From Sphingopyxis sp. (GTDB lineage: Bacteria > Pseudomonadota > Alphaproteobacteria > Sphingomonadales > Sphingomonadaceae): DNA of 38,026 nucleotides. The stretch lies in contig JAEMRT010000045.1 in the NCBI GenBank assembly GCA_016463225.1, positions 1-38,026 of the forward strand, written 5' to 3'. The notes beneath the pieces are model-generated. The model was not told the origin of the DNA. It searched no databases and saw only the letters and a list, made by a program, of their open reading frames with translations. Numbering within the stretch: the stretch's first letter is position 1; the number at the start of each line of letters is the position of its first letter. The position numbers and the translations under genes are program-made. Shown here piece by piece: positions 16,858-24,714 of the stretch.

Positions 16858-18074
16858 GCTGATTGCCCATCACTCAGATAGGACCGGATGGCGTCGCAGA
16901 ACCGGTCGATCGAGCTCTCGCTGAGCCCTGCGACGTTGATCCGGCCGTTCGACGCCATGTAGATTGCATGCTCTTGCCTCAAGGCGGCGACGGCATCGGG
17001 CAAAATCGGGAGCATCGCGAACATGCCTTTTTGCCGCGCTATCGGAGCCAGCTTGGGATGGCTCGACCCGAGATGGACGCGCAGCGCCGCTATTCGTTGG
17101 CGCATCGCCTCAAGCTCCGACATCCAGGACGCGCGCAGCGCGTCGTCCGACAGGATGAGCCGGACAAGGGCAGCGCCATGATCGGGGGGCATCGACCAAT
17201 TTACCCGGGCCAGCGCGCAAAGCTGCGACATCACCCGCCCGCCGACTTCACGTGACCGCGTCCACGCCCAAAGCGCCCCTACCCTTTCGCGATAGAGCCC
17301 GAAATTCTTGTCGCAACTGTAGGCGATCAGCGCCTCGGGCACATGCTCGAGAAACAGGCGCATGCCAACCGCATCCTCTCTGAGGCCATCGCCCAGACCT
17401 TGGTAAGCTATGTCGATGAGCGGAAAGAGCGAGCGCGATACGCAGAGCCCGGCGAGCTGCTTCCATTGATCGTGTGAAAAGGAAATGCCCGTGGGATTGT
17501 GGCAGCAGCCGTGGAGCAGAAGAATGTCTCCCGCTTGCGCCTCCGAAAGCGCGGCGATCATACCGTCAAAGTCAAGGTCGGATCGAATCCCGTCGAAGAA
17601 GCGATGTTCGCGCACGCGCAAGCCCGCCGCCGCGAGCAACGGGATATGATTGGCCCATGTCGGCAACCCGACCCACACCTGCCGCCCCGCTCCGGCTTGC
17701 GCAAGGAGTTCCGCTGCGACGCGCAGCGCCCCCGTTCCTCCGGGCGTTTGCAATCCCACCAGCCCGGGGGCACGCGCAAACTCTGTTCCAAACAGGATAT
17801 CCGCCAGCAACCGAGTGAACTGCACATCCCCTTCGGGTCCCAGATAGGATTTGCTTGTCTGCTGTTCGAGCAACTGGTGCTCTGCCGCCTTGACGGCCGC
17901 CAACACCGGCGTCGCGCCGGCCTCGTCGCGGTAGACGCCAACGCCGACATCGATCTTGCCCGAACGCGGATCGGCCGCGTGGAGTCCGATGAGCGCGAGG
18001 AGCGCATCCGGCGCCGCACTCTCGATGCCGGCAAACAGAGGAGCGTGCGGCGCGAGAACGTGCGAAACACTCAT
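16854..18074 (-). CDS. Aromatic amino acid aminotransferase (class I, TyrB/PhhC-like)
   Basis: The protein has 406 aa, a fold-type I PLP enzyme of the aspartate/tyrosine aminotransferase group. Visible hallmarks are IDVGVGVYRDEAG (41-53), HNPTG (192-196), DIAYQG (221-226) and the PLP lysine region SCDKNFGLYRERVG (Lys256). It should convert tyrosine, and probably phenylalanine, to the 2-oxo acid, joining PhhA to the homogentisate route. The start overlaps the phhA stop (ATGA, 4 bp). The C-terminal substrate-specificity Arg region (GRINVAGL) is present. Aspartate as the main substrate is possible, but the operon argues for aromatic amino acids. Confidence 0.9.
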   Translation of the reverse strand: MSVSHVLAPHAPLFAGIESAAPDALLALIGLHAADPRSGKIDVGVGVYRDEAGATPVLAAVKAAEHQLLEQQTSKSYLGPEGDVQFTRLLADILFGTEFARAPGLVGLQTPGGTGALRVAAELLAQAGAGRQVWVGLPTWANHIPLLAAAGLRVREHRFFDGIRSDLDFDGMIAALSEAQAGDILLLHGCCHNPTGISFSHDQWKQLAGLCVSRSLFPLIDIAYQGLGDGLREDAVGMRLFLEHVPEALIAYSCDKNFGLYRERVGALWAWTRSREVGGRVMSQLCALARVNWSMPPDHGAALVRLILSDDALRASWMSELEAMRQRIAALRVHLGSSHPKLAPIARQKGMFAMLPILPDAVAALRQEHAIYMASNGRINVAGLSESSIDRFCDAIRSYLSDGQSA

Positions 18075-18937
18075 GCCGCGGCCGCCTTGGAAAGCGCATA
18101 GGCCTGCGTTCCCCGCGTCAGCACCACATCGTCTGCCAAAAGCGCGTCGGGCGCAACGGTCACGCTATCTTCAAGCTCCGCATACAGGGGCGCAAAATCG
18201 GTATTGAGCGTCTGGTCGAGCAGGTCCTCGAAGCTGTCGATGACAAAATAGGATTGCTGGAAATCATCGATCCGGTACCGGGTCTGCATCAGGCGGTGAA
18301 GATCAAAGCCGATCCGATTGGGCGACGGATCATCGAGCGCGAAAACGGATTCGGCGTAGGAAGAGACGATTCCGGCCCCGTAGATCCGCAAGCCTTCGGC
18401 CGAACGGAGCAGCCCGAATTCCACCGTATACCAGTAGAGCCGCGCAAGCTTGTCGATGGCATTGCAGCCGAGGGCGCGGCGTCCTCCTTCGCCATAAGCC
18501 TGCATATAGTCTGCGAACACCGGGTTCGCGAGAAGGGGAACATGGCCGAACACGTCATGAAAGATGTCGGGCTCCTGGAGATAGTCCAGCTGCTCGGGCG
18601 TCCGAATGAAATTCCCCGATACGAAACGCCGGTTGGCGAGATGCTCGAAGAAGACATCGTTGGGCACGAGCCCGGGAACCGCGACCACCTGCCAGCCCGT
18701 CGCCCGCATCAGGCGATCCGAAAGTTCGTCGAAATGGGGAATACCGGCTTTTGAGAGCCGCAGGATATCCAGGCCATCCAGAAACTCGTCCGCGACCCGG
18801 CCGGGCAGCATTTTGGCCTGACGGTCGAACAGATGGTCCCACATAGCGTGTTCGGCCGCGGTGTAGCGATCCCACGCCTGGGGTATCGTCCAGTCTTCTG
18901 CGGCCTCGACGGGCCGCACCAGTTCTTCACTTGCCAT
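18071..18937 (-). CDS. phhA: Phenylalanine 4-monooxygenase (tetrahydropterin-dependent)
   Basis: The protein has 288 aa, close to Chromobacterium PAH (297 aa). It hydroxylates phenylalanine to tyrosine using Fe(II), O2 and tetrahydropterin. The iron ligands are clear: HDVFGH (His127, His132) and Glu173 in WYTVEFGL. Also present are VPGLVP, RRFVSGNFIR and the FADYMQAYGEGG helix. I take the ATG at 18937. The frame is open to 19009, but those 24 extra codons run through the palindromic promoter region and do not resemble the family. No strong ribosome site is visible before 18937, so the exact start is less certain. It is the first gene of the six-gene operon and is divergent from an Lrp/AsnC regulator. 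Confidence 0.93.
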   Translation of the reverse strand: MASEELVRPVEAAEDWTIPQAWDRYTAAEHAMWDHLFDRQAKMLPGRVADEFLDGLDILRLSKAGIPHFDELSDRLMRATGWQVVAVPGLVPNDVFFEHLANRRFVSGNFIRTPEQLDYLQEPDIFHDVFGHVPLLANPVFADYMQAYGEGGRRALGCNAIDKLARLYWYTVEFGLLRSAEGLRIYGAGIVSSYAESVFALDDPSPNRIGFDLHRLMQTRYRIDDFQQSYFVIDSFEDLLDQTLNTDFAPLYAELEDSVTVAPDALLADDVVLTRGTQAYALSKAAAA

Positions 18938-18969
18938 AGGAAACGATATCTCACATATCCCGTGGAAAT

Positions 18970-19018
18970 CTGTTTCAAATGCCTCAATATTGAGGTAATA
19001 TTTGACCAAACTGTTTCA
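18970..19018. promoter_or_regulatory. Candidate Lrp-type operator in the phhA/regulator divergent promoter
   Basis: The centre is a perfect 14-bp palindrome, CCTCAATATTGAGG (18982-18995). It is nested in an outer inverted repeat, TCAAAT (18975-18980) and ATTTGA (19000-19005), with almost the same centre. A direct repeat CTGTTTCA flanks it at 18970-18977 and 19011-19018, 41 bp apart, close to four helical turns. The AT-rich symmetric core suits Lrp/AsnC binding. It covers the space where both divergent promoters must lie. No -35/-10 pair stands out; TTGACC at 19002-19007 is only a weak candidate. Confidence 0.65.
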
Positions 19019-19032
19019 TAATATGGAGCAAA

Positions 19033-19500
19033 GTGGAATTGTCATCCATCGACGATATCGACAGGCGGATTTTGGATGTCCTGCAAGATGATGCGCAGCT
19101 CAGTCATGCCGAGCTCGCCGAGCGTGTGGGAAGCTCGGCGGCGTCGTGCTGGCGCCGCGTCCGTTCGCTCGAGGCTGCAGGTATCCTCGGTCCCGCCGTC
19201 CGCCTTCTCGATGCATCGAAGGTAAATCGCAGCGTCAACGTCATCTGCAATGTCCGGCTGCGCGGGCATACGCGCGAAGCGACGACCGCCTTCGAGGAGT
19301 TTGTGTCGAACCGGCCCGAGATTATGGATTGCTATTCGATGTCGGGCGACTGGGACTATCTGCTGCGCGTGGTCGCTGCGGATGTTTCCGATTATGAGCG
19401 CTTTCTGATGCGCATCCTGCTTGCTCACCCGAGCGTCGCGACGGCGTCTTCGCATTTCGCGCTGTCGCAGACGAAGCGTACGACGAAACTCCCGCTCTGA
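19033..19500 (+). CDS. Lrp/AsnC-family transcriptional regulator
   Basis: The protein has 155 aa. An N-terminal winged helix-turn-helix (about 7-60; DDIDRRILDVLQDDAQLSHAELAERVGSSAASCWRRVRSLEAAGI) is followed by an AsnC/RAM ligand-binding domain (about 70-150; EFVSNRPEIMDCYSMSGDWDYLLRVVAADVSDYERFLMRILLAHPSVATASSHFAL). The start is GTG at 19033 with GGAG (19025-19028) just upstream. It is divergent from the phhA operon across about 95 bp containing a palindrome, so it very likely controls that operon in response to phenylalanine or tyrosine. The effector is inferred from context. Confidence 0.93.
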   Translation: MELSSIDDIDRRILDVLQDDAQLSHAELAERVGSSAASCWRRVRSLEAAGILGPAVRLLDASKVNRSVNVICNVRLRGHTREATTAFEEFVSNRPEIMDCYSMSGDWDYLLRVVAADVSDYERFLMRILLAHPSVATASSHFALSQTKRTTKLPL

Positions 19501-19569
19501 CAACGCGGCCGCTCGATCTGCCGGTGCATCGCCAGAGTTCAAGGCGTTTGACGTTCCATCGGCCCGAAC

Positions 19570-19610
19570 AAAATGGTGCCGGTCTTGCCGCCCGAGGCAA
19601 GACCGGCACC
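19570..19610 (-). terminator. Strong hairpin terminator between convergent genes
   Basis: Perfect 15-bp arms at 19575-19589 (starting GGTGCCGG) and 19596-19610 enclose a 6-nt loop. On the minus strand the stem is followed by ATTTTG. It lies between the Lrp gene end and the TBDR end, so it can stop minus-strand transcripts from the receptor and also roadblock the Lrp transcript, though that side has no T-tract. Confidence 0.75.
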
Positions 19611-19650
19611 TGGGACACCGTGTTGACGACGACGGATGCCGTCTCACGGC

Positions 19651-19680
19651 AAAAGCGAACCCCACCCCTCCGAGGGGTTC
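19651..19680 (-). terminator. First terminator after the 708-aa TBDR gene
   Basis: Only 10 nt after the receptor stop there is a short hairpin, CCCCT-ccg-AGGGG (19665-19677). It overlaps an alternative stem, GAACCCC (19657-19663) with GGGGTTC (19674-19680). In the minus direction the hairpins are followed by CGCTTTTG. With the larger hairpin at 19575-19610 it forms a tandem terminator. Confidence 0.65.
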
Positions 19681-19689
19681 CGGGCTGCG

Positions 19690-21816
19690 TTAAAACTTCA
19701 CCTTGGCTTCGACAGCCCAAGTGGCCGGCTGGCCGCGAAAAGCGATTACATGGTCGAGGCCCGAGAAGGCGCGTGGGTTGAAATCGGCATAGAATTTCTC
19801 GCCGGTGATGTTGCGTCCGGTCACGTAGAGACCCCAGCGGTCGTGCTCGATACCTACCCGGACGTCGAACAGATCGAGCGGCTCCTGGACGTCGACATTG
19901 TCGACCTGCCAGTATTTCTTGCCCCGATGCTGATAGTCGAGGCGCACGAGAAGATTAAGATCGCTCGTGATGTCATGCTCATATTGGAAGCCTGCGTTGC
20001 TTTGCCAGGTCGTGCTCTTCGGCGTGTGATTGCCGACTGTCGAGGGATCGTTCGCGTTGCGCTTGATGTCGGTGTCGGTCGTGCCGAGCGATGCGAAGAG
20101 CTGCAGCCCCTTCGCGACACGCGCCTGCATTTCAAGCTCCACACCCCATATGTTTACACGATCGATATTGCCGACGATCTGCGAGGCGCTAACGGCATCG
20201 ACGAAGAAATACTGGAAATTCTTGCTGCGCGCGCTGTAGATTGCCCCATTGAGAATGAACCGGTTGTTCGCCCAGCTCGTCTTGAAACCGGCCTCGGCAT
20301 TTTGCAGCCGCTCCGCATCATAGACGGGGATGCGCACCGTCGGCGCATTGAAGCCGCCAGAGCGGAAGCCCGTGCTATAGGTCACATAGGCGAGCCTGTT
20401 TGGCGTAAATTTATAGGTCAGCGTCGCCTTGGGCTGCACCGATTCAAAGCTTGTCTTCCGCACGGTGTTGGCCGCGCGATCGGTTTGCTCGCGTTCGTCG
20501 CGATCATAGCGCAGCGCCCCCGAAAGCGTCAGCTGTTCGCCGATATCATATTCGGCGTTGGCATAGATCGCATAGGCATTGTTGTCGTTCGCCTCGTCGA
20601 GACGCAGGATGACCTGGGCCGGATTGTCGATCTGGTCGCGCGACCCGTTCAGATCGATGAATGCGCGCGTCAGCAGCGTGCGGTCGGTGTGAAGATAATA
20701 GGCGCCAAGGATCCAGCGAAACACGCCCTTGTCGTCCGAGGTCAGGCGAAGTTCCTGGCTCGTGAGCTTCACGCCGAGATCCTGGCCCTGGCCGGCCTGA
20801 AAGCCGAAGCCCAGAAAGCCGCCGGGCTTGTCCACGGGATTGGAAAAATCGAGGTCGGCGCGGTAATTTTCGCTAAGCTCGGTGTAGGCGGTGATGCTGC
20901 TCAGCGTCGCCGGGCCGAGGTCGAAGTCGAGTTTGGCGGAAGCGTCAAAGATGTCGCCGAACGTCTCGCCCATGATGTTGGATATTGGCGACCGATAGTC
21001 GTCGGCCCGTCCCGTCGGGACGACACTGTCGTAAATCGCGCCGGCACGGAACTTGCGATAAGATGCTCGCACATCGAGCTTGGCCGCAGGCGAGAATTCG
21101 GTCGTGAACTTTCCGCGCAGCTCCCAGTCATAGTCGATATAATCGGCCTTTTCGCCGGTAAAGCTGTTGCGAATTCGCCCGTCGTCCTGCTTGTAGCTGC
21201 CGGCGAGCCGAAGCCCGGTACCCTCGCCAATCGGCGCCGATACGGCGCCGGTCAGGTCGATAGCGTCGCCGCGGCCGTAAGAGGCGCCTAATGTTCCCTC
21301 GAACTGGTCACTCGGCGCCTTGGTGATGATGTTGATCGCGCCGCCAATCGCGTTCCGCCCGTAAAGTCCGCCTTGCGGCCCCTTCAGCACTTCGATGCGC
21401 TCGACATCGAAGAGGTTCATCTTGAGCTGTTTCTGGCTGTTCTGCGGAACGCCATCGACGATCACGGCGACCGGAGAATCCGCATTGTTGATCTGCGTGA
21501 CGCCGCGCACGACGACGAAGCTGTTAAGATAGGTGAAGCTCTCGTCGAGCGACACGTTCGGCACCATATTGGCAAAGGCGCTCGTCGATTTGATTCCCGC
21601 GTCCTCGATCATGCCTTCGGAAAATGCGGCGACCTGGATCGGAACCGACTGAAGCGACGCGTTCCGCTGCGTGGCGGTCACGACGATGGTTTCGAGACCC
21701 TCCTGATCATTTTCGCTCGTCTCCTGCGCCGCCGCCGACGGCGCGGCAATCAGGCCAGCCAGCGAAAGACAGAAGATCGCTCCGGTCCGGTGAAAGGCCT
21801 TCCTTGTGTTGCGCAT
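19690..21816 (-). CDS. TonB-dependent outer-membrane receptor
   Basis: The protein has 708 aa. A signal peptide (about 1-31, ending APSAAAQ) leads to a TonB-box-like ETIVVTATQR, a plug domain (SVPIQVAAFSEG, VVVRGVTQINNADSPVAVIVDGVPQ, RIEVLKGPQGGLYGRNAIGGAINIITK) and a barrel ending in WAVEAKVKF. The plug has the classical form of sphingomonad TBDRs once annotated as siderophore receptors, and it is not close to the two receptors at 6.5-11.8 kb. I start at the ATG at 21816, 5 nt after GGGGAG; a GTG two codons earlier is too close to that site. There is no STN domain, so control is probably transcriptional by the divergent LuxR-type gene. It is likely the outer-membrane entry point for the hydantoin-type substrate of this region (inference). 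Confidence 0.9.
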   Translation of the reverse strand: MRNTRKAFHRTGAIFCLSLAGLIAAPSAAAQETSENDQEGLETIVVTATQRNASLQSVPIQVAAFSEGMIEDAGIKSTSAFANMVPNVSLDESFTYLNSFVVVRGVTQINNADSPVAVIVDGVPQNSQKQLKMNLFDVERIEVLKGPQGGLYGRNAIGGAINIITKAPSDQFEGTLGASYGRGDAIDLTGAVSAPIGEGTGLRLAGSYKQDDGRIRNSFTGEKADYIDYDWELRGKFTTEFSPAAKLDVRASYRKFRAGAIYDSVVPTGRADDYRSPISNIMGETFGDIFDASAKLDFDLGPATLSSITAYTELSENYRADLDFSNPVDKPGGFLGFGFQAGQGQDLGVKLTSQELRLTSDDKGVFRWILGAYYLHTDRTLLTRAFIDLNGSRDQIDNPAQVILRLDEANDNNAYAIYANAEYDIGEQLTLSGALRYDRDEREQTDRAANTVRKTSFESVQPKATLTYKFTPNRLAYVTYSTGFRSGGFNAPTVRIPVYDAERLQNAEAGFKTSWANNRFILNGAIYSARSKNFQYFFVDAVSASQIVGNIDRVNIWGVELEMQARVAKGLQLFASLGTTDTDIKRNANDPSTVGNHTPKSTTWQSNAGFQYEHDITSDLNLLVRLDYQHRGKKYWQVDNVDVQEPLDLFDVRVGIEHDRWGLYVTGRNITGEKFYADFNPRAFSGLDHVIAFRGQPATWAVEAKVKF

Positions 21817-22100
21817 GAGCACTCCCCTTGATTTATCGTTCCCGTGCTACCGGCTTCCCCAAAGAAGCACATCTTTCAATGGCGGCCATTGGGAGAGGGC
21901 GGCGGGGATATGGGAGGGTGCTTTTGCCGGGCCAAGGGCTGTCCCTACTCAATCAGGGAGAACCGCTTCGAGGTCATTGCGGTACAGCGATAATCAGCCT
22001 GTGCAAAAAATGAAGCCTACTAGATCTTGGAGGGTCGCTACCCCGCATATGGATCGCGTGCTACCACAATGTCCATCGACCTTACCGAGGCTTTGTCGTC
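21817..22100. promoter_or_regulatory. Divergent promoter region of TBDR and LuxR genes
   Basis: These 284 bases hold no gene. A palindrome, CAATGG-cgg-CCATTG (21877-21891), lies 61-75 nt upstream of the receptor start. Further up, TCCCT ACTCAATC AGGGA (21942-21959) is a second small inverted repeat. Its core CCTACTCAAT (21945-21954) recurs as CCTACTCGAT at 27520-27529, a similar distance upstream of the hydantoinase gene. They are candidate operators for the adjacent LuxR/MalT-like regulator. Confidence 0.4.
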
Positions 22101-24608
22101 ATGCAACTACTTGAGCGGCCGCTGTTGACCGATCGCCTGCTGTCCTTCCCGGACGGCAATGTGATTGCGCTGCAAGCGCCCGCGGGTTTCGGAAAGACCA
22201 GCCTCCTCAAAGCGCTCAAGAATCGCGCCCGATCGGTCTTTGCCGACGAGATTCTTGGCGGTTACACGGCGGATGACGTGCGGACGGCCGCGCTCGAATC
22301 CCTGCGCGCGAAAGATGTCGGAGCCACCGAGCGGCCACATTGGATATTGATCGACGACGCCGACGACGCGCCTGTTTCCTGGCTCGAGAGCATCAACGCA
22401 TTAATCTGCCAGAAACGGTTGGAAGGCATTCGCGTCGTCGTTGCGACCCGCCGGCTGCGAGATCTGCCATTTGCGCGGCTCCGGGCGCATGGTCGGCTCC
22501 AGGTACTTGACGCAACCCAGCTTCGTTTTAGCGCGCGCGAGGCCCAGTCGCTCTACGCGCAAGCCGTTGGTCCGAAACGCGCGCAGAAGCTCTGGGAAAG
22601 CTGTGCCGGCTGGCCGGCGGCGATGAACCTGCTGGGTGAGTGGCTCACGCAGCCTGGGAGCGATCTCGATGGCGGATCGAGCTTCATGCGCCTGTCGGGC
22701 CTCAGCGATTATATCGAGCAGGAAATACTCCACTCGCTCGACGATGAGGCGCGCCTGGCGCTCGTGTTCGCGAGTATGGTCTCGCCGATAAACAGGGAAA
22801 TTCTCGATGCGATCGGCGGCGACCGCGATCTTGGCCGCCTGCTGAGGCCGATCGGCGAGCGCCTGCACGGGCTCGTTCACGATGCGCACGGCAATGTGAC
22901 GCTCAATCCCCTGCTCTCGGCCTACTGCGCCCAGGAATTCGACATGATGGAGCGCGGCGCCCGCGAGAAGGCCATTGCGAAGGCATCGCAGGCCTGCATG
23001 TCGGCGAGCCGGATCGCGGAGGCCACGGCATTGATCGAACGCAGTAGCGAAGACAATGCGATCGTCGAATATGTCCGGCGTTCGCAGGGGCTGCGTCTGT
23101 GGGTCATTGCCGGCTTCGACGTCATTCGAACGCTCATAAATCGCGCTCGGCCGGAGACGATCGCGAGCGAACCGCGGCTCAAGCTTTTGAAGTGCATCGT
23201 GCATCTCAAGGAAGGGCAGATCGCCGATGCCGAGGCCTTGTTCTCGGAGACCCTGCCGATTCTGCCCGACGAGGAAGCGGCGCATATCGATGCCGCAGTC
23301 GTCCGGGCAACCTTGCAGATCTATGGGTGCCGGCCCTCGACCAGCAAGAGCCTGAGGCCCCTTCAAAGCCTGATAAAGAACAGCGACGATCCTGCCTGGA
23401 AGGCTTTGATTACGACGATCCAGTGTATCTCGAACGGCCAGATGGGACGTTTCGACGAGGCTGTTGCTAACGCGGCCGAAGCTGAAATCCACGCGCGCAC
23501 GCTAGGCTCCGAATATAATTTCATGTTTCTTGAATTTCACATGACGAGCATCGCGATTGCGCGGGGCGAACTCGCTAACGGCCGGGCCTCGCTGTCCCGT
23601 GCTCGCAAGCGCTGGTCGCAACGGTATCGAGACGATATCGGGGTCGAGACGGTCATGAACGCGCTGCGCGCCAATGTCGAATTCGAAGCCGGCCATATCA
23701 CCAGCGCGCGCGCCTGCCTCCGAAAGTCGGCTGCCAGAATGCCGCATTCCGAAGCCTGGTTCGATATTTATGCCGCGGCCTATGAGCCAATGGCAAGGCT
23801 GATGGTCGAAGAAGCGGGCCTCACATCGACCCTGGCGACGCTATCCAGTTTGCGCGCCGAGCTCAGCATTCAGGGGCTCCACCGCGTGGCCACATTCCTC
23901 CATGCACTATCCATCTGCCTTACCTGCGAAGCGATCCTGCAAGGGCGAGCAAACCGGGAGGATTTTGAGCATCTGCACTTTTCGGACGACGCGTATGACA
24001 CGCCGGTCGTGACCTGGCAGGAGCAGGAAATCTTCGCGCTCGCGTCAGCCTACTGCGATCTTGCCGAGGGGAATTTCCAGCTTGCGATCGACCTCCTGCT
24101 ACCCGTTCTGCAATCCGCGCGTCGCCTCGGTATCCGCCGCACCGAGCTGCGAGCGCTCCTTCTCCTTGTCGAAGCCTATGACCGGTCGGGCGATGCTGTT
24201 CAGGCCGACGGGTCGTTCGAAGCGGCTTTGACGCTCGCAGCCGATACCGGAATGGCGCGCATCCTGTACGAGCTTGGAGGAGCCGCCCTCCGTGAGCGCA
24301 TCACGCTGGCTATCGCAGACGTTGCCGCGACCCCGACTGCAGACCCGTCCCGCGGCCGCATCCTGTCGTCGATTTCCCGCTGGACAAACGCGAACGCGCA
24401 ACAGGGCCAGACGCTGATGCTGACGGCGCGCGAACAGGATGTCCTCGGCGCCTTGAGCGAGGGCGGATCCGACAAGATCATCGGACGCCGTCTCGGCGTC
24501 AGCGAACATGCGGTACGCTTCCACCTCAAGAGCATCTTCCGCAAGCTCGAGGTCCACGACCGGGTGGCGGCGCTGAGCCGGGCGCGCACGCTCGGTATGC
24601 TCGCCTAG
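22101..24608 (+). CDS. Large ATP-binding LuxR/MalT-like transcriptional regulator
   Basis: The protein has 835 aa. The N-terminal NTPase has Walker A APAGFGKTS (26-34) and a Walker-B-like WILIDDADD (81-89). The middle third is helical repeat (TPR-like), as in MalT. The C-terminal LuxR helix-turn-helix is at about 768-830 (LTAREQDVLGALSEGGSDKIIGRRLGVSEHAVRFHLKSIFRKLEV). This is the LAL/MalT architecture, in which binding of an inducer and ATP drives oligomerisation and activation. It is divergent from a TBDR and convergent with the DUF917/hydantoinase genes, so it is the probable activator of region 3. The start ATG at 22101 has CGAGG about 8 nt upstream. The inducer is unknown, presumably the catabolic substrate. 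Confidence 0.9.
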   Translation: MQLLERPLLTDRLLSFPDGNVIALQAPAGFGKTSLLKALKNRARSVFADEILGGYTADDVRTAALESLRAKDVGATERPHWILIDDADDAPVSWLESINALICQKRLEGIRVVVATRRLRDLPFARLRAHGRLQVLDATQLRFSAREAQSLYAQAVGPKRAQKLWESCAGWPAAMNLLGEWLTQPGSDLDGGSSFMRLSGLSDYIEQEILHSLDDEARLALVFASMVSPINREILDAIGGDRDLGRLLRPIGERLHGLVHDAHGNVTLNPLLSAYCAQEFDMMERGAREKAIAKASQACMSASRIAEATALIERSSEDNAIVEYVRRSQGLRLWVIAGFDVIRTLINRARPETIASEPRLKLLKCIVHLKEGQIADAEALFSETLPILPDEEAAHIDAAVVRATLQIYGCRPSTSKSLRPLQSLIKNSDDPAWKALITTIQCISNGQMGRFDEAVANAAEAEIHARTLGSEYNFMFLEFHMTSIAIARGELANGRASLSRARKRWSQRYRDDIGVETVMNALRANVEFEAGHITSARACLRKSAARMPHSEAWFDIYAAAYEPMARLMVEEAGLTSTLATLSSLRAELSIQGLHRVATFLHALSICLTCEAILQGRANREDFEHLHFSDDAYDTPVVTWQEQEIFALASAYCDLAEGNFQLAIDLLLPVLQSARRLGIRRTELRALLLLVEAYDRSGDAVQADGSFEAALTLAADTGMARILYELGGAALRERITLAIADVAATPTADPSRGRILSSISRWTNANAQQGQTLMLTAREQDVLGALSEGGSDKIIGRRLGVSEHAVRFHLKSIFRKLEVHDRVAALSRARTLGMLA

Positions 24609-24714
24609 GCCGCGACCGGCCAGCTCCCGTCGGTTGCAGGCCGGGCGTCGGCATCCGCCGCATACGCCGGCACAATCGCCGCCGTAGCCGCGCCGCCCAC
24701 GCCACGCGCGCGCC

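Noticed and set aside
19636..21291. Plus-strand open frame of 551 codons
   Set aside because: It is antisense to the TonB-dependent receptor at 19690-21816, which matches its family throughout.
22401..23492. Minus-strand open frame of 363 codons
   Set aside because: It lies antisense within the LuxR/MalT-like regulator, which has Walker A and helix-turn-helix motifs in the plus frame.
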